Source: Aphelidium insulamus (lineage: Eukaryota; Aphelidiomycota; Aphelidea; Aphelidiaceae). From it: 64,000 bases of DNA. The notes beneath the pieces are model-generated. The model had not been told where the DNA came from. It worked only from the letters and a program-made list of their open reading frames with translations, and did no database searches. The DNA lies in NCBI GenBank assembly GCA_036784855.1, contig JAZDSV010000014.1, forward strand, positions 248,001-312,000. Reading direction: 5' to 3'. How positions within the stretch are numbered: the first letter of the stretch is position 1; each line of letters starts with the position of its first letter. The position numbers and the translations under genes are program-made. This document shows positions 23,337-35,262 of this stretch, in pieces.

Positions 23337-24168
23337 ATGGTGGCGCTGATAGGAACACGCATTATGTTGCGTAGAATAGCGCTACTTGTGCTCTGGTGCA
23401 GCGTAACAGTATCATCTAGTAGCGGTGTGTGTGTGTGCGTGCTGCATACGTGGATCTACGTCGACAATAACCGTAGAGTTGGCAGTGTCTCCACAGTGCC
23501 AGGATGGTGCGGCGGCCGCATTCTGCCACGACCTTGCCCAGTACCAGGTGGACATTGTGAGCGGCAGTGCGGGAATCAATGCCAATGGCAGCAGTGAAGT
23601 GGCGGCACTGGACGCACAGGCCAGCGCCTTCTACGATCAGATGAAGTTTCGACTGTACCAATACAAGTGTGCCGACGCGGGCACCGCCTACTTTTACTCA
23701 CCCCTCGCCAACTGCGAGGACTGCATGGCGGCCTACAAGAATTGGCTTTGCGGTATGTCAACTTATATATGTTATCCAAATTATGTATATATATATATAT
23801 ATATATATAGATATATTAGTGTGTCTGTATGTTTGCGTGTGCAGCAAGTTCTACCAATAGTGTCTGTAGAATATAGAGTCTCATATGTGTAGCCGCTGTA
23901 TTCACGTGCATATTAGTAAGTAGCACACTACGTACATATATATATATATATATATATTAAGAATAACTTAATACATGTACTTGAAGCAATTGTACTGCCG
24001 CGGTGCACGGACGACGGTACCGATACGATCAAGCCCTGCCTGTCACTGTGCCAGCAGGTGGTGATAAAGTGTCCCGCATTTCTCGAGTTCCAATGTCCCG
24101 CCGAGGACGACTCTCTGATGCCCGTCACGTACAGCATGGCGCCTGGTTGCAATTCCGGCCCGTCGTGA
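23337..24168 (+). CDS. Secreted Cys-rich protein, Mid1/NALF (FAM155)-like
   Basis: Exons 23337-23424, 23477-23752 and 23987-24168 give 181 residues; a further small exon in the TA-repeat intron is not excluded. A signal peptide (LRRIALLVLWCSVTVSSS) is followed by a cysteine-rich domain with CADAGTAYFYSP, NCEDCMAAYKNWLC, LPRC, PCLSLCQQVVIKCP and FLEFQCP. This order is the cysteine signature shared by fungal Mid1 and animal NALF1/2, extracellular partners of Cch1/NALCN cation channels. The protein is shorter than Mid1, being little more than the Cys-rich core. No channel gene lies in the window, so the partnership is inference. Confidence 0.7.
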
Positions 24169-24248
24169 CGCGCTTAAAATAGACGCTTGACACATACATA
24201 CACACAAGCACACCCCCTAGACAACCACCACCACGGCGCAGTGCAAAA

Positions 24249-26902
24249 ATGTCCAGCGGCCTGTACCCGAGCATCAAGGATGACAATGACAGCGTGGCCA
24301 AAACTGCGCCGACAGTGACGGCGCCATCTCCGACGAGCAACGCGCCCGCCTATTCCTCGGACCCACCGGGACCCGAACAGCGGCCCGGTCACCGCAAGTG
24401 CCAGGACGTGCTATTCCTGATCATATTCGCGCTGTACTGGGTGGGCATGGCCGTTATTGGCGGCGTGGCCATCAAACAGGGCAACTTGCAGCGGTAAGTC
24501 CCTGACGACACGTAAGTCATGGCTGCTGACAGTGCACGCGTGGCACAGGCTAAAGTACGGCAATGACACGGACGGCAATCTGTGCGGCACGTCCAACAGC
24601 GGCGGCGGCGTCGACATGACACTGATGCCGTATCAGTACGTGTTCACGCCGTGGCGCTCCGACAGTTATCGGCGCTGCGTGTCGGTGTGTCCCAACGCCA
24701 CCCTGCAGTACATTTGCACGTACGACACGGCCACGCCGCAGTCTGCCGTGGAGTTTGCCGCTGCCTTCAAGACTGGTGACTGTACCTACACCTACCAGAC
24801 TAAAGAAGGTTCGGTCTGTGTGTATCTGCGCGTCTACTACACATAGCCACCCTTACCGCCAGTGATGAACCGTTGTTTGCCGGATGCCGAGGCGCTGTTG
24901 GCTTACGTGGACGCGTACAACAACCAGACTGGCGGTACTAGCGGTTCGGACACCGCGTCCAGCTCCGTGGACTCTTCGACATTCGACACTAGTGACATTG
25001 CCGTGCAAGTCTTTCAAGATTTGTACTCGTCGTGGCGCATCATTCTCATGCAAGTGGAGTGAAGTGGTTGTATTAGCTAACAGTCGCGCCTGCCCGTAGT
25101 TGTGCCTTCATTGCACTGGCACTGTCGTTCGGGTGGCTCTACTTGGTGCAGTGGCTGGCAGGCGCCGTGGTGTGGTTCACCATCATTGCGGTGAATGTGG
25201 TGTCGATCGCGTTCGCCGCCTTTATCTGGTCCAACTACTGGGCCGTGCACCAGGGCAATGCCGAAAATTCCGCCCTGGCCAAGTATGTCAGCACCGGCAC
25301 AAAGAACGAGACTGTCTTGTTGGCCATTGGTACCGTCTGCTTATGTCGTACATACTTGCTGAGCTCCACTGCTGATACATCTATCCATCGTGGCAGCTAT
25401 TATCGCCACGATTTTTGCCGCCACACTGGCACTTGTCATACTGGCGCTGCGAACCCGCATCCGCCTAGCTGTCGGTCTAATCGAGGAGACAAGCAAGCAC
25501 GTGTGATACTGTTTCCATTTAAATGGCATCTAACTCCACGCTGTGCAGAGCAGTGCGCGCCGTGCCAATGATTATATTCTTTCCCATCGTCAAGTACTTG
25601 TTGCTGGCCTGCCTGATTGCCTGGACGCTCTATATCTACGCGCAAGTCCATGCATATTACAAAATTTCTGTGCGTACAGTGACTAACAAAAGTAGACTGC
25701 TGGCCACTTCTGGCTCGACAGTCACTTCGGCCATCAACCAAGCAGCCGCGCAGAAGGGACGCCACTTTGAGTCGAACCGTCTCCTGCAGGGATTAACACT
25801 GTACTACACGCTCGGATTCTTCTGGACATACAACTGGATAATTGCAATCGCGCAATGCACAATCGCCGGTGCCATCGCATCGTGGTACTGGGCTCGCGAC
25901 AAGAAGGTGACTCTACTATCAAGTTCAGGTTTAATTGAGTTCGTTGCTTACACTCCAGGCACTGCCCGCAATGCCAGTCTGGAGCGCCCTGAAACGCACC
26001 CTGATCTACCACTTGGGCTCACTGGCATTCGGCGCCTTGATAATCGCCATTATTCAGACAATCCGCGCGGTGTTGACCTACATTCAGCAGTACTGTAAGA
26101 AGAACAACACTTCAAAGGTCGTGAAAATGGTACTGGCTTGTTTGCAGTGCTGTTTTGCCTGCTTGGAGGGCATGGTCAAGTTTTTGAACAAGAATGCCTA
26201 CATTGAGGCAAGTACAATTTCTGTCTGTGTATGCACACAAACTCACACACACACTAACACACACTAACTACAACTAACTATAGACTAACTACCATACACT
26301 AACTACTATAAACTAACTATAAACTACTGTGTGTGTCTGTGTATGCACATACACACATACACACACACACTAACTAACTAACTAACTACCCCAATGACAG
26401 ATTGCAATCTATGGGTACTCGTTCTGCGAAGCGTCCCGTATGGCATTTGAACTGTTGCTGCGTAATGCACTGCGCCTCATCGTGGTGGACAAAGTGGGCG
26501 ACTTCCTCTTCTTCCTCGGCAAGGTGTTCATCACGCTGTTGACGGCGCTGATCGGCGCGGCAATGCTAAAGAATCCGCAGTACGCGCCCGGCCCAGACAA
26601 TGTGGACGTGGGCCGGTTCTGGGCCATTCCACTGCTGCTGATTGTCATCTGCTCCTACACCATCGCCTCGTGCTTCATGGCCGTTTTTGACATGGCCATC
26701 AACACGATTTTCCTGTGTTTTTGTACGTGCTACTGGTGGTGGTGGTGATGATAACTGTTACTGTATGCACAACGTTGACACTCTGTGTGCAGGTGAGGAC
26801 TGTGAACGCAACGATGGCTCCGCGGCCAAACCATATTTCATGTCGGCCACGCTGAAAGAGTTTATCGACAAGTCGCACAAGGCGGCACCGAAACTGCAGT
26901 GA
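24249..26902 (+). CDS. Choline transporter-like protein (SLC44/CTL)
   Basis: Multi-exon gene with ten or so membrane segments. Typical features are the cytosolic Pro/Ser-rich start, KCQDVLFLIIFALYWVGM (segment 1), a long Cys-rich extracellular loop with YRRCVSVCP, the central block ALSFGWLYLVQWLAG, and the family core HLGSLAFGALIIAIIQTIR, FLNKNAYIEIAIYGYSFC and VGDFLFFLGKVFI. CTL proteins move choline or related amines at plasma or internal membranes. Three introns start GC: 25050-25099 (GCAAGT), 25497-25548 (GCACGT) and 26208-26400 (GCAAGT). The last is full of ACTAAC repeats. Confidence 0.93.
26229..26390 (+). repeat. CA and ACTAAC/ACTAACT repeat in GC-AG intron
   Basis: Within the SLC44 intron at 26208-26400, CACACA runs flank many copies of ACTAAC or ACTATAAACTAAC. 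CTAAC is the core of the eukaryotic branch-point consensus, so the intron holds well over five potential branch points in tandem, ending a few bases before the acceptor. Confidence 0.85.
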
Positions 26903-27068
26903 TGAATAGCGCTGGCCCGGGAAGCAATTGCCACCACCTTTAATATATACACACACATATATTTATGCATGCACACTAGTTAAATACTTACAAGCCTGCA
27001 TGGCATGTACTTATACATAATATATAAGAATAGAGTTGCAGAGTCTTGAGACAAAATCTATGAATGTG

Positions 27069-27722
27069 TCAGGCAGTCAGGGTGCCAAAGAGAGCCCGAG
27101 TGTACACCGTGGCCACCTGCTCGGCGGTCCCCATGCCGGCTTCCAGCGCCGCCAGTTCATCTGCACGCCGCCCCAGATACTGCACAGTGTTGTGCAGGTC
27201 CACACTGGTGTCCAGCGTGGCGTACAGTTCTGCGGAGGCATAGGCAGCGGCAATGGCGGCTCGGCGCGCGTACCACCGCATATCCGAGGACGAGTCGCTG
27301 CACGCACGCGCCATCACATCTGCCATATTGGCCAACATGACGGCGCTCCGTTGTGCATTGTCGGCGCTGGCCGACATCACCGACACTGCTTCGTGCCACT
27401 TGGCTGCATACGGGGCGTGCAGTCGTAGCCGCTGAGAGGCCAGCGCTTTGAATTCAGTGTAGAATGCACCGCTGCCAGCGGAACCCTCACAACGTCCACC
27501 ATGACCACCAGGAGTACCATCATCTGTACCAGCACGCCACTGAGCCAGCGCCTGGGCGGTCAGATCAGTGTGCAGCAGCTCCACGCTGTCCATCAGGGCG
27601 GCCGGGTGGTATCGGTGATGGATGGAGGGCAGGTTGAGACGGCGCGCGGCCTCTGCCACCGTGTGCACGCCCCAGCCGAGGGCGGGCGCCAGCGCAATGG
27701 TTTCGCGTAGAAGGCGCGTCAT
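27069..27722 (-). CDS. COQ9: Ubiquinone biosynthesis protein COQ9
   Basis: A single visible exon from ATG 27722 to TGA at 27069 gives about 217 residues. COQ9 signatures: an N-terminal TetR-like helical part (IALAPALGWGVHTVAEAARRLNLP), RLRLHAPYAAKWHEAVSVM, and DMRWYARRAAIAAAYASAELY, the lipid-binding helix 10 region. COQ9 binds lipids and helps COQ7 hydroxylate demethoxyubiquinone in mitochondria. A mitochondrial targeting peptide is not visible; an AG just before the ATG hints at an upstream exon that would carry it. The next gene starts 49 bases away on the other strand. Confidence 0.85.
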   Translation of the reverse strand: MTRLLRETIALAPALGWGVHTVAEAARRLNLPSIHHRYHPAALMDSVELLHTDLTAQALAQWRAGTDDGTPGGHGGRCEGSAGSGAFYTEFKALASQRLRLHAPYAAKWHEAVSVMSASADNAQRSAVMLANMADVMARACSDSSSDMRWYARRAAIAAAYASAELYATLDTSVDLHNTVQYLGRRADELAALEAGMGTAEQVATVYTRALFGTLTA

Positions 27723-27771
27723 GGACTGATTATATATATTACTCACACTTGCTTACTTATTGCAGCCACTT

Positions 27772-29792
27772 ATGGAGCGCCTTATCGTCATCTCGAACCG
27801 CTTGCCGGTGTCCATGTCGCGCGACGATGATGGTCAGTGGACGTTCCGCATGTCCTCTGGTGGCCTGGTGTCGGCCCTGTCTGGCCTGAAGAAGATGATG
27901 CAGTTTACGTGGATCGGTGCGTGCATCTGCATCTGCATTTGTGTGTGTGGCTCTACGTGTGCTGCGCCATGCCGATTCTCATATTATGCACAGGCTGGCC
28001 GGGTATGGAGGTGCCGGTGGAGGAGCAGGAGGGTGTCCGCCAGCAGTTGATGGAGCAGTTTTCGTGTCTGCCAGTCTTTCTCGCGGATGACGTGGCCGAA
28101 CTCTACTACAATGGCTTCTCCAACAGGTGGGCTTACTAATTATGCTGTGTATGTATCACATATGCTTACTACTTGTGCGTCATTATTTATCCTTCTATGT
28201 AGTACGTCGTCGTTTATGTCTGCACTATGTACTACTATAGCGCCTACGTGCTACCCAGAGAGTACAATGATGGCTCCTTTATGCGATGATGCTACTCTGT
28301 TTATACTGCGTTGTTTTCGGCATTTACATCTGCCGCTTCTTCTTCTACTGATACATTAACTATCATAGCATTTTGTGGCCGCTCTTTCATTACGTGCCCG
28401 GAGAGATCAATTTTGATGATGCTTGCTGGGAAGCGTATCAGTCGGCCAATTTGTGCTTTGCGCAGGCAGTGGCTGCAATCGCCAAGAAGGGCGACTTGAT
28501 CTGGGTCCAGGACTACCATCTGATGCTGCTGCCCTCGTTGGTACGCGAGCGCATCCCCTCCGAGATGGGGGTCAAGATTGGATTCTTTCTGCACACCCCG
28601 TTCCCGTCGTCCGAGATTTACCGGTGTGTACATATTGACGAAGTTGTGGGTGGTCATATGCATACTCTTATTAAATACGCTTTAGGATTCTCCCGGTGCG
28701 ACATCAGGTGCTGCTGGGCGTGCTGCAGAGCGACTTGATCGGCTTTCATACCTATGATTATGCGCGTCACTTTCTCAGCTCCTGCAACAGCATTCTCAAC
28801 CTGTCCACCATGCCCAACGGTGTTGTATTTCAACAGCGCATGGTTCATGTCGGAACCTTTCCCATCGGCATCGACCCTGAAAAGTTTAGTCAGGTACATA
28901 GCATTCACTTTTAACGGCTCTCGTATTGTGAACTCACGCACGGTCAGGGATTGGCGGAGCCGAAGATCCAAGATCGAATTGCGCACCTGCAGGAAAAGTT
29001 TAAGGGAACCAAAGTGCTTGTGGGCGTGGATCGTATGGACTATATCAAAGGCGTGCCGCAAAAGTTGCACGCCTTTGAGGTCTTTATGGAACGGCATCGC
29101 GAGTTCCACGGCAAAGTCGTGTTGGTTCAAGTTGCTGTGCCGTCACGCACGGACGTTGAAGAGTACCAAAACTTGCGGTCCAGTGTGAATGAGTTGGTGG
29201 GCCAAATAAATGGCAAATACGGCACCGTGGATTATACACCCATCCACTTCATGAACAAGTCGGTCAACTTTGAAGAGCTGGTTGCGCTCTATCGTATGGC
29301 GGATGCCTGTGTCGTCTCATCGACTCGTGACGGCATGAACTTGGTGTCGTACGAGTACATTGCGTGTCAGCAGAACAAGCATGGCGTTCTTGTGCTGAGC
29401 GAATTTGCCGGTGCCGCCCAGTCCTTGAATGGTTGGTGCTGGTCAATACTGATCTATATACTGGCTGTTTACATTACACTATGCAGGTTCCATCATTGTC
29501 AACCCGTGGAATACAGAAGAGCTGGCGCAAGGAATGTGCGATGCACTTACGCTGCCCGAAGAGCAGAAACGGGTCAATCATCAGAAACTGTATCGCTATG
29601 TGACAAAGTACACTGCGGCGTATTGGGGACTAAACTTTGTCAACGAACTGCGGGTAATGAATGGGCAGTGCTTGCTTTAATTGCTGTCAATCTAATTTCT
29701 CGCAGCGTGTATCCTTGTCGGATGCCGAAGGCAAACAGATGCCCAGCCAATTTCCTCTCGCGGCAATCATGCCCATTGCACCTCCATGCTAG
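27772..29792 (+). CDS. TPS1: Trehalose-6-phosphate synthase (UDP-forming)
   Basis: Multi-exon gene starting MERLIVISNRLPVS and ending at TAG 29792, about 500 residues, the length of a single-domain TPS without the phosphatase half. It makes trehalose-6-phosphate from UDP-glucose and glucose-6-phosphate. Hallmarks of glycosyltransferase family 20: SNRLPVS, the SSGGLVSAL loop, VWVQDYHLMLLP-type block (WVQDYHLMLLP), FFLHTPFPSSEIYR, DLIGFHTYDYARHFLSSC, VDRMDYIKGVPQKL and SEFAGAAQSL. An intron of about 250 nt follows the NGFSN block. The enzyme acts in the cytosol, in stress protection and cyst or spore reserves. An AG before the ATG suggests a non-coding first exon. Confidence 0.97.
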
Positions 29793-29862
29793 CGGCGCAT
29801 CATTCATTTAGTCACAAAATAAACACATCCTTCAATATTAATACGGTTTTATGGCAGCCTGC

Positions 29863-31813
29863 TCAGATCAAAAGTGGGCTGTCAATGACAGAAAACCCGG
29901 TGGCGACACCACCTTCATCCGTGGATGATGTCTTCGTGCGCAGCAAATGTCCGCATGTGTCGTTGCGCAACACCTGGCCCTGCGCAGACCTTTGGATATT
30001 TAGACTCGACGTAAGCATGCGCCACACGAAGCATGTCACTTACGCAAGGAAAAATCCATAGATGCCCAACTCGGAGACCACCTGGGCCTCTAAAATTTCA
30101 CCTTGTTTAATTAACATGTTTGTGGACGGCGGCGGTCGAATGCGTTCCATGAGTATGTAGGCCTGCCGCTCATCTACAGTCATTTGGTTCAACTTTGTCG
30201 CAACTTCTTGGCCGTAAAAGTTGTTGCCTGGACAGACACATTTACGTGTAAATATGCACACTTGCGTACAGCACTCTTTGCGCACCTCCACCTTCGCGCT
30301 GCGGTTTAAGCACATAGTTCTCGGGCGTTTTCAGAGCCTTGGCACAAGACTCGTCGTCGAGCGCATATATACCTGTGAATGTCGCACGTATGGCACTTGC
30401 ATCGATGCCACAAGCAGTGTATCTACCCGGAGAGATCAATTATTGTGAGGTTTTCGAGTAGCGTACCGCTCCAGTACTCCGGGCCCGGCCAGGACTTGTT
30501 GCACCTTCTTTGCACCAACAAGTTGGTATTCAATGTTGGGACACTTTATAGCCAGCGATTTCTCCACCAACAGCCTCGCGGACCATTCCTACATCATTGG
30601 TTTTCAATCATCCATTCCAACTACATCACGCACCGCCTCTGATTGATAATCATCTGGACCGTAGCCAGCACGGTAGTACACTACGGCCACCTGCTGGCCA
30701 TCGACGCTGCCCCATTAGCATTAGGAAATGTGAGCAGCACAATAAAAGCGATACATGAGACGAGAATCGGTATCCAATTGGGCGTGCTGGTGCAGCTGTG
30801 CCAATGTCTGGCGCGCAAGCTTGATTCTATATCTGCACCGTACAATCACTATCCGCTTACCACATAGCCAACAACTTACTTGTCCCACAGCGTGTACTCT
30901 ATCCACCGCTGGTCGGAGATATTGCGCTCTGAGGGCTGCACCACCATCACCACGATGGCGCTATTAATTAAAATCATAATGCAACTACTCTTATACATGT
31001 TGTCACCTTTCACAGCCGTAGAGCTTCCAGCCAGATGCCAGCGCCTCTGACAAACCTTCCAGGGCGCTGTTTGACGGGAGTGCCTCGACTGAGGCGTTGC
31101 CGTGTGCCGCCGAATACTGGCAACATTCAGCCAGGTGTCTACGCGCTGATTAATCAGTGGCACAAGACATCGAGACGTGGCACACCGATGCATCCTGGAC
31201 ACCATGGTGGAGAGACTGGCAAAGGAGGCAGCAATGGTGTTGAACTCGACCTGTTGCAGTTGTAGCGGCCATGCTCGCGTCGGCAACGATCCATCGTGCA
31301 GCATGTAATCAGAGCGCAGAATACTCAGCGTTGCCTAGTGTCCGCTGCGTGTGAGATGGCGGCCACAGCGCGACGTGCACAGATGCGTGTATTCACCGTG
31401 GGCGGCACGTCACGAGTGGCCAGGTAAATGCCGTACAGCCTGGCGGAAAAGTCGTCGACGGCGCTCAGGCTGCCATGACGGCGTGTCAGGAGATGAGCAA
31501 CTAGGTAGTAGCACGGTGGACTGCACGCGACGTACGGCTTGAATATGGCGTGCAGGAGCGTAGAGTCCTGGCTGACTGCGTGCAAGACACTCTGCAGTAG
31601 CGGCTGCACGTCCAACGCTTGCTGAAACGCCTGCCGTGGCACGGGCGAGGGGAATAGCGTGAATGGCGCGTGGATGGCTGCACCCTGTGGCACAGAGGCG
31701 CCCTTGGCAGGACGCAGTATGAGACCATGTGTCAGCGCCCAGTCCACGGCCTCCACACAGAGGCGCTCCATTTGTTGGCGCGGCATTGACGGCGGCCACG
31801 GCGATGCGTCCAT
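29863..31813 (-). CDS. GSS: Glutathione synthetase
   Basis: Multi-exon gene from ATG 31813 to TGA at 29863, about 500 residues. It joins gamma-glutamylcysteine and glycine using ATP, in the cytosol. Family blocks appear in order: [100 protein letters not shown], the ATP-grasp lysine loop [17 protein letters not shown] (across a splice), [10 protein letters not shown] and SELGIYGFF. At the C-terminus the glycine-rich lid ([15 protein letters not shown]) is intact. A short intron of about 40 nt is needed after [13 protein letters not shown]. It converges with TPS1 with only 70 bases between stops. Confidence 0.95.
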
Positions 31814-31969
31814 CTCTGACTGCGGGGTGAGTGCGTGTACACTGTCCGGAAGACAATGCGCCACTGCCACTGCCACTACCACACGCTGGCACGGAGAGGT
31901 TTATTAATGGTTCTGTGGCTTGCTACTGTCGACGCCGCTTTCTGGGCGCCTTTGCATCACTGGCTTCCT

Positions 31970-33062
31970 CTAATGTTCTTCTTCTCCATCTTCTCCATCT
32001 TCTCCATCATCTTCTTTTTCTTCTTCTTCTTCTTCTTCTTCTTCCAGCTCGTCCATGGCGTCTCCGTCTCGTCCGTCCACTTCAGGCTGTTCTTCACCAT
32101 TGCGCCGAACCGCCGCTTCCATTTCGCGGAACTTGGCCAGTTGCGAGGAGACTACCGGCTTTCTGTGCAACATAAATGCCTCGGCATCCTGTCTGACAAG
32201 TTCGCGGGCAATTTCCTCGGCGCTCAGGGCACTGGCACTGGCACCATGGAACTGTTCCTCATATTTGGCGCGAGCGCTATCCGTGAATTCGGGCACATAG
32301 CGGTGATTATGATTCTTCCTCTCGTGTTCCACGTTCATATCGTCCACGTGGCGCTTGGCGTAGTGTCCGAGCACGGCGCTCGCTACCGGGTCCAGTAGTG
32401 CCACTTTAGGATCGGTGAGTAATGCCGCTTCCATTGCCGGATACAAGGAGACTTTCTTCTTGTAGAGCTGTGTTACGGTTATTATCAATATACGCCCATA
32501 AACAATTGCTATTTAAATATAATAGTGCACATACGCGTGCGCGTCGCGTAACTTTGCGCTTTCGCGGAACTGTCTTGCGCTTTGCCTTGCGGCCAACTTT
32601 GAGCTTTGATTCTTTACAGACCGTCTGTGTGTCATTCCAGATAGCTTCTGCTAGCTTAGTCATCACGGTGGGTTCGACGCCGTGCAACTTGATCCTGGCC
32701 AGTATGGACATCGCCTCGTAGTCGGGAAACTTGAAATCTGACCCGAATACACTTTTCCACTGGGCTCGGCGGCGTGCCAATGACAGACGCCTTCGGTCCG
32801 CCAGTTCCAGCACGGCCGATATGAGTGGTCGGTCCCGCGCACTGCTTTGTCCGCTCAAGCCATCTCGGATGAGCGCCACGGTATCGCCTATTGGGATATT
32901 ACCGAAATGAGCTGATACCTTGGCACACTGCGCGCGTATCGATGGGAGAGTAGTCGCGTCCTTGGATCCTCTGGTGCTTGGCATATATTTGCCAGGCACT
33001 GCCACTGCCGACGCGTACAGGATGAGAACTGCCCACGCGATCACCGAGTTAATTTTGCGCAT
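31970..33062 (-). CDS. Unknown secreted or lumenal protein with acidic tail
   Basis: Two exons give about 330 residues. A clear signal peptide (INSVIAWAVLILYASAVAV) starts the protein. The middle has RRLSLARRRAQWKSVFGSDF and a basic run (KVGRKAKRKTVPRKRKVTRRAR), the second exon begins LYKKKVSLYPAMEAALL and contains a His-rich patch (ERKNHNHRYVPEF), and the end is an almost unbroken run of glutamates (EEEEEEEEEKEDD). The acidic tail corresponds to a GAA/GAG repeat at about 31990-32045. The basic middle and acid tail would suit a calcium- or mineral-binding secreted protein, but this is a guess; no family was recognised. Possible propeptide processing at dibasic sites. Confidence 0.6.
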
Positions 33063-33206
33063 TTTTTAACAGACAACCTACCGCTATGGTTGATCGAACT
33101 CGTTCTGGACTGTCAATTTAATTGTAAATAAAGAACCTTTGTCAACTTAAAAAAAAACCTACAGATGTACAACTTATAGGCATTATGTATGACTCTGTTA
33201 ATAATA

Positions 33207-34767
33207 CTAGTTCCGAGTGGCGGCATCTGCGCCATTTGACGACTGGGTTGCGCCGGTGCATTCCGCACGCACTGGGTCCATATACGGATGTGCCATGGCC
33301 TCTTTGGCCGTCATGCGCTCCTGGTGATCGTAGCGCAACAGCTTGTCGATAAAGTCCAGCGCCTCCGGAGTGATATTGTGCTCATTCTCCGCCGTCACAA
33401 ACTTTGACCACGGCTTCCTGGGCTGCCTGCGTTCCAGGGGGGTTAAATTCAGTTTATGCGTTGTGCAATACGCGACTTACAGCGACAATACGGTATTGTA
33501 GTGCGGGTCCAGCCGTATCTTGTACTTTGTCAGGTACGCCAGCAGCTCGTCCGTACCAAGAATCTTGGTAATCTTTACCAACTGGTCATAGTTGTCTGTT
33601 CCCTTGAACAGCGGATCCTTTCGGAACAGCTAACCGATTAATGCGTATATCTCATAGCATCGGTATAAAATATATAGTGAACAAACTATTATGTAGCAAA
33701 CACAAAGCAATAATGACGAACCATGCCAGCCAGCATGCAGCCCAGACTCCACATGTCGATGGAGTAGTCATACATTTGATAATCAACCAGCAATTCGGGA
33801 CCCTTGAAGAAGCGCGACGCCACGCGCACATTGTAGTTGGTGCCCGCGTGGTAAAACTCGGCCAGTCCCCAGTCAATTAGTCGGAGCTGCCAGAGTTGTC
33901 AAGTTGAGTGACGCTACTCACAATATATGCCAACCTTTCGATGCGCATGATCAATCATCACGTTGTTGGGCTTCACGTCGCGGTGCATTATGCCTTTCGA
34001 GTGGCAAAAGTCCAGAGCCTGTCACATATGTATGAGCACACTAGACCACACGGTATGGCAGAAGACGGCTTGCCTTTAGCAACTCGAAGCAGTAGAAGCG
34101 TATTTCCCTGTCAGTCAACCGCGGGTAAAGAACGCGGTACTCGCTATTGTCCACTTTTTCAAATATGAGCGACGGTGTCTTGGACTAAAAGAATGGCATT
34201 CAGTATATATATATATATATATATATATATGGATAGCATGCACTCAATAGGCTAATGTGCACGTTTATAAATGTAGATCATCACTCACTGCATAATGCTA
34301 GTTGATAGTACATGTCATGATGTGTAGAATATAATCAAGTAGGACTATAAGAGGGCGTATACACGTACGTGGCTATCCTTGACAATGTCCAGCAACTGGA
34401 TGATGTTGGTGCCGCCAGAGAGATTTTGCAGGATGCGTATCTCACGCTTGATCTTCCGCCTCCGAATAGGCTTGAGCACTTTGATCACACACGCGTCTCC
34501 ATTCACGATGTTGACGCCCTCAAAGACCTCCGAGTACTTGCCCTGGCCCAGTTTGCGCACAATCTCGTAGTTTGCTTGCGTGCTACGTTCACGCGTGAGG
34601 TCGCGCGGATGTCCTCGAGTAGGTTTACAAGTGCATAAGACACAAACGTAGATATATGTATGTGTATGCGTACCCCCACTGAAAAGTTGCGTTATCGTAG
34701 TCCCAGTAGTCGCGGCTGACCAGCTCGTTGGCATTTGCGTAGACTCGTGCCACCGATGCAACCGCCA
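33207..34767 (-). CDS. CSNK2A: Casein kinase 2 catalytic subunit alpha
   Basis: Multi-exon gene from ATG 34767 to TAG at 33207, about 350 residues. CK2-specific features are plain: [18 protein letters not shown], the lysine-rich [15 protein letters not shown] substrate-binding helix, [13 protein letters not shown], the DWG (in place of DFG) of [31 protein letters not shown] and [12 protein letters not shown]. It is a constitutively active acidophilic Ser/Thr kinase in nucleus and cytosol. The C-terminal tail after HPYMDPV is short. The intron between exons 1 and 2 holds CA-rich repeats, and a later one a TA run at about 34204-34230. Confidence 0.97.
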
Positions 34768-35262
34768 TTTGTCGCGTTTTTGCTGCGATGATTATTATCG
34801 GTGTGTCGGCTTCGGTTCGTTGTCCAATTCAATTGACTGTCTCTCTCTCTCTCTCACACACACTCCAATTAGCTTCATGCATATTGCTCGCTTTCTCGTG
34901 CTTCTGCGTCTGTATAACAAGGTCCAGATTACCTGGCGTATCAACAGTGCTGTTAATATTCGCTGCATAAAGATTAAAAATGAGCAATTCAACGTCTGAT
35001 AACGACAGATGGACGTGGGCACAGATAAAGCGTTGAATACTGGTGCGGCATGTGCACAGGCAAGCCATAACAGATAGTTTGGACACCTTTATCTCACAAT
35101 TACATAGATATATGTAAGTTCTTTGGAATGTATTCATAGTAGTAGTAGTAGTAGAGTACTTGGACACCGCAGTTAGTAACAACTTGTGGCAGAACTTCAA
35201 CAACTTCGGTTGCAGAAGGCGTGTTTAACTAGAAGTGGAAATAAATACATACCGCGTGACAA
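34768..35262. other. Divergent intergenic region
   Basis: About 495 bases between CK2 alpha (minus) and the phosphotransferase (plus). It contains a CTCTCT/CACACA stretch (about 34840-34864) and a TAG trinucleotide run (about 35137-35155). No coding or RNA gene is supported. Confidence 0.5.

Noticed and set aside
31835-32398. Plus-strand frame with poly-Phe/Leu, looking like a membrane protein
   Set aside because: It is the antisense of the polyglutamate tail of the minus-strand secreted-protein gene; splice sites and signal peptide support the minus strand.
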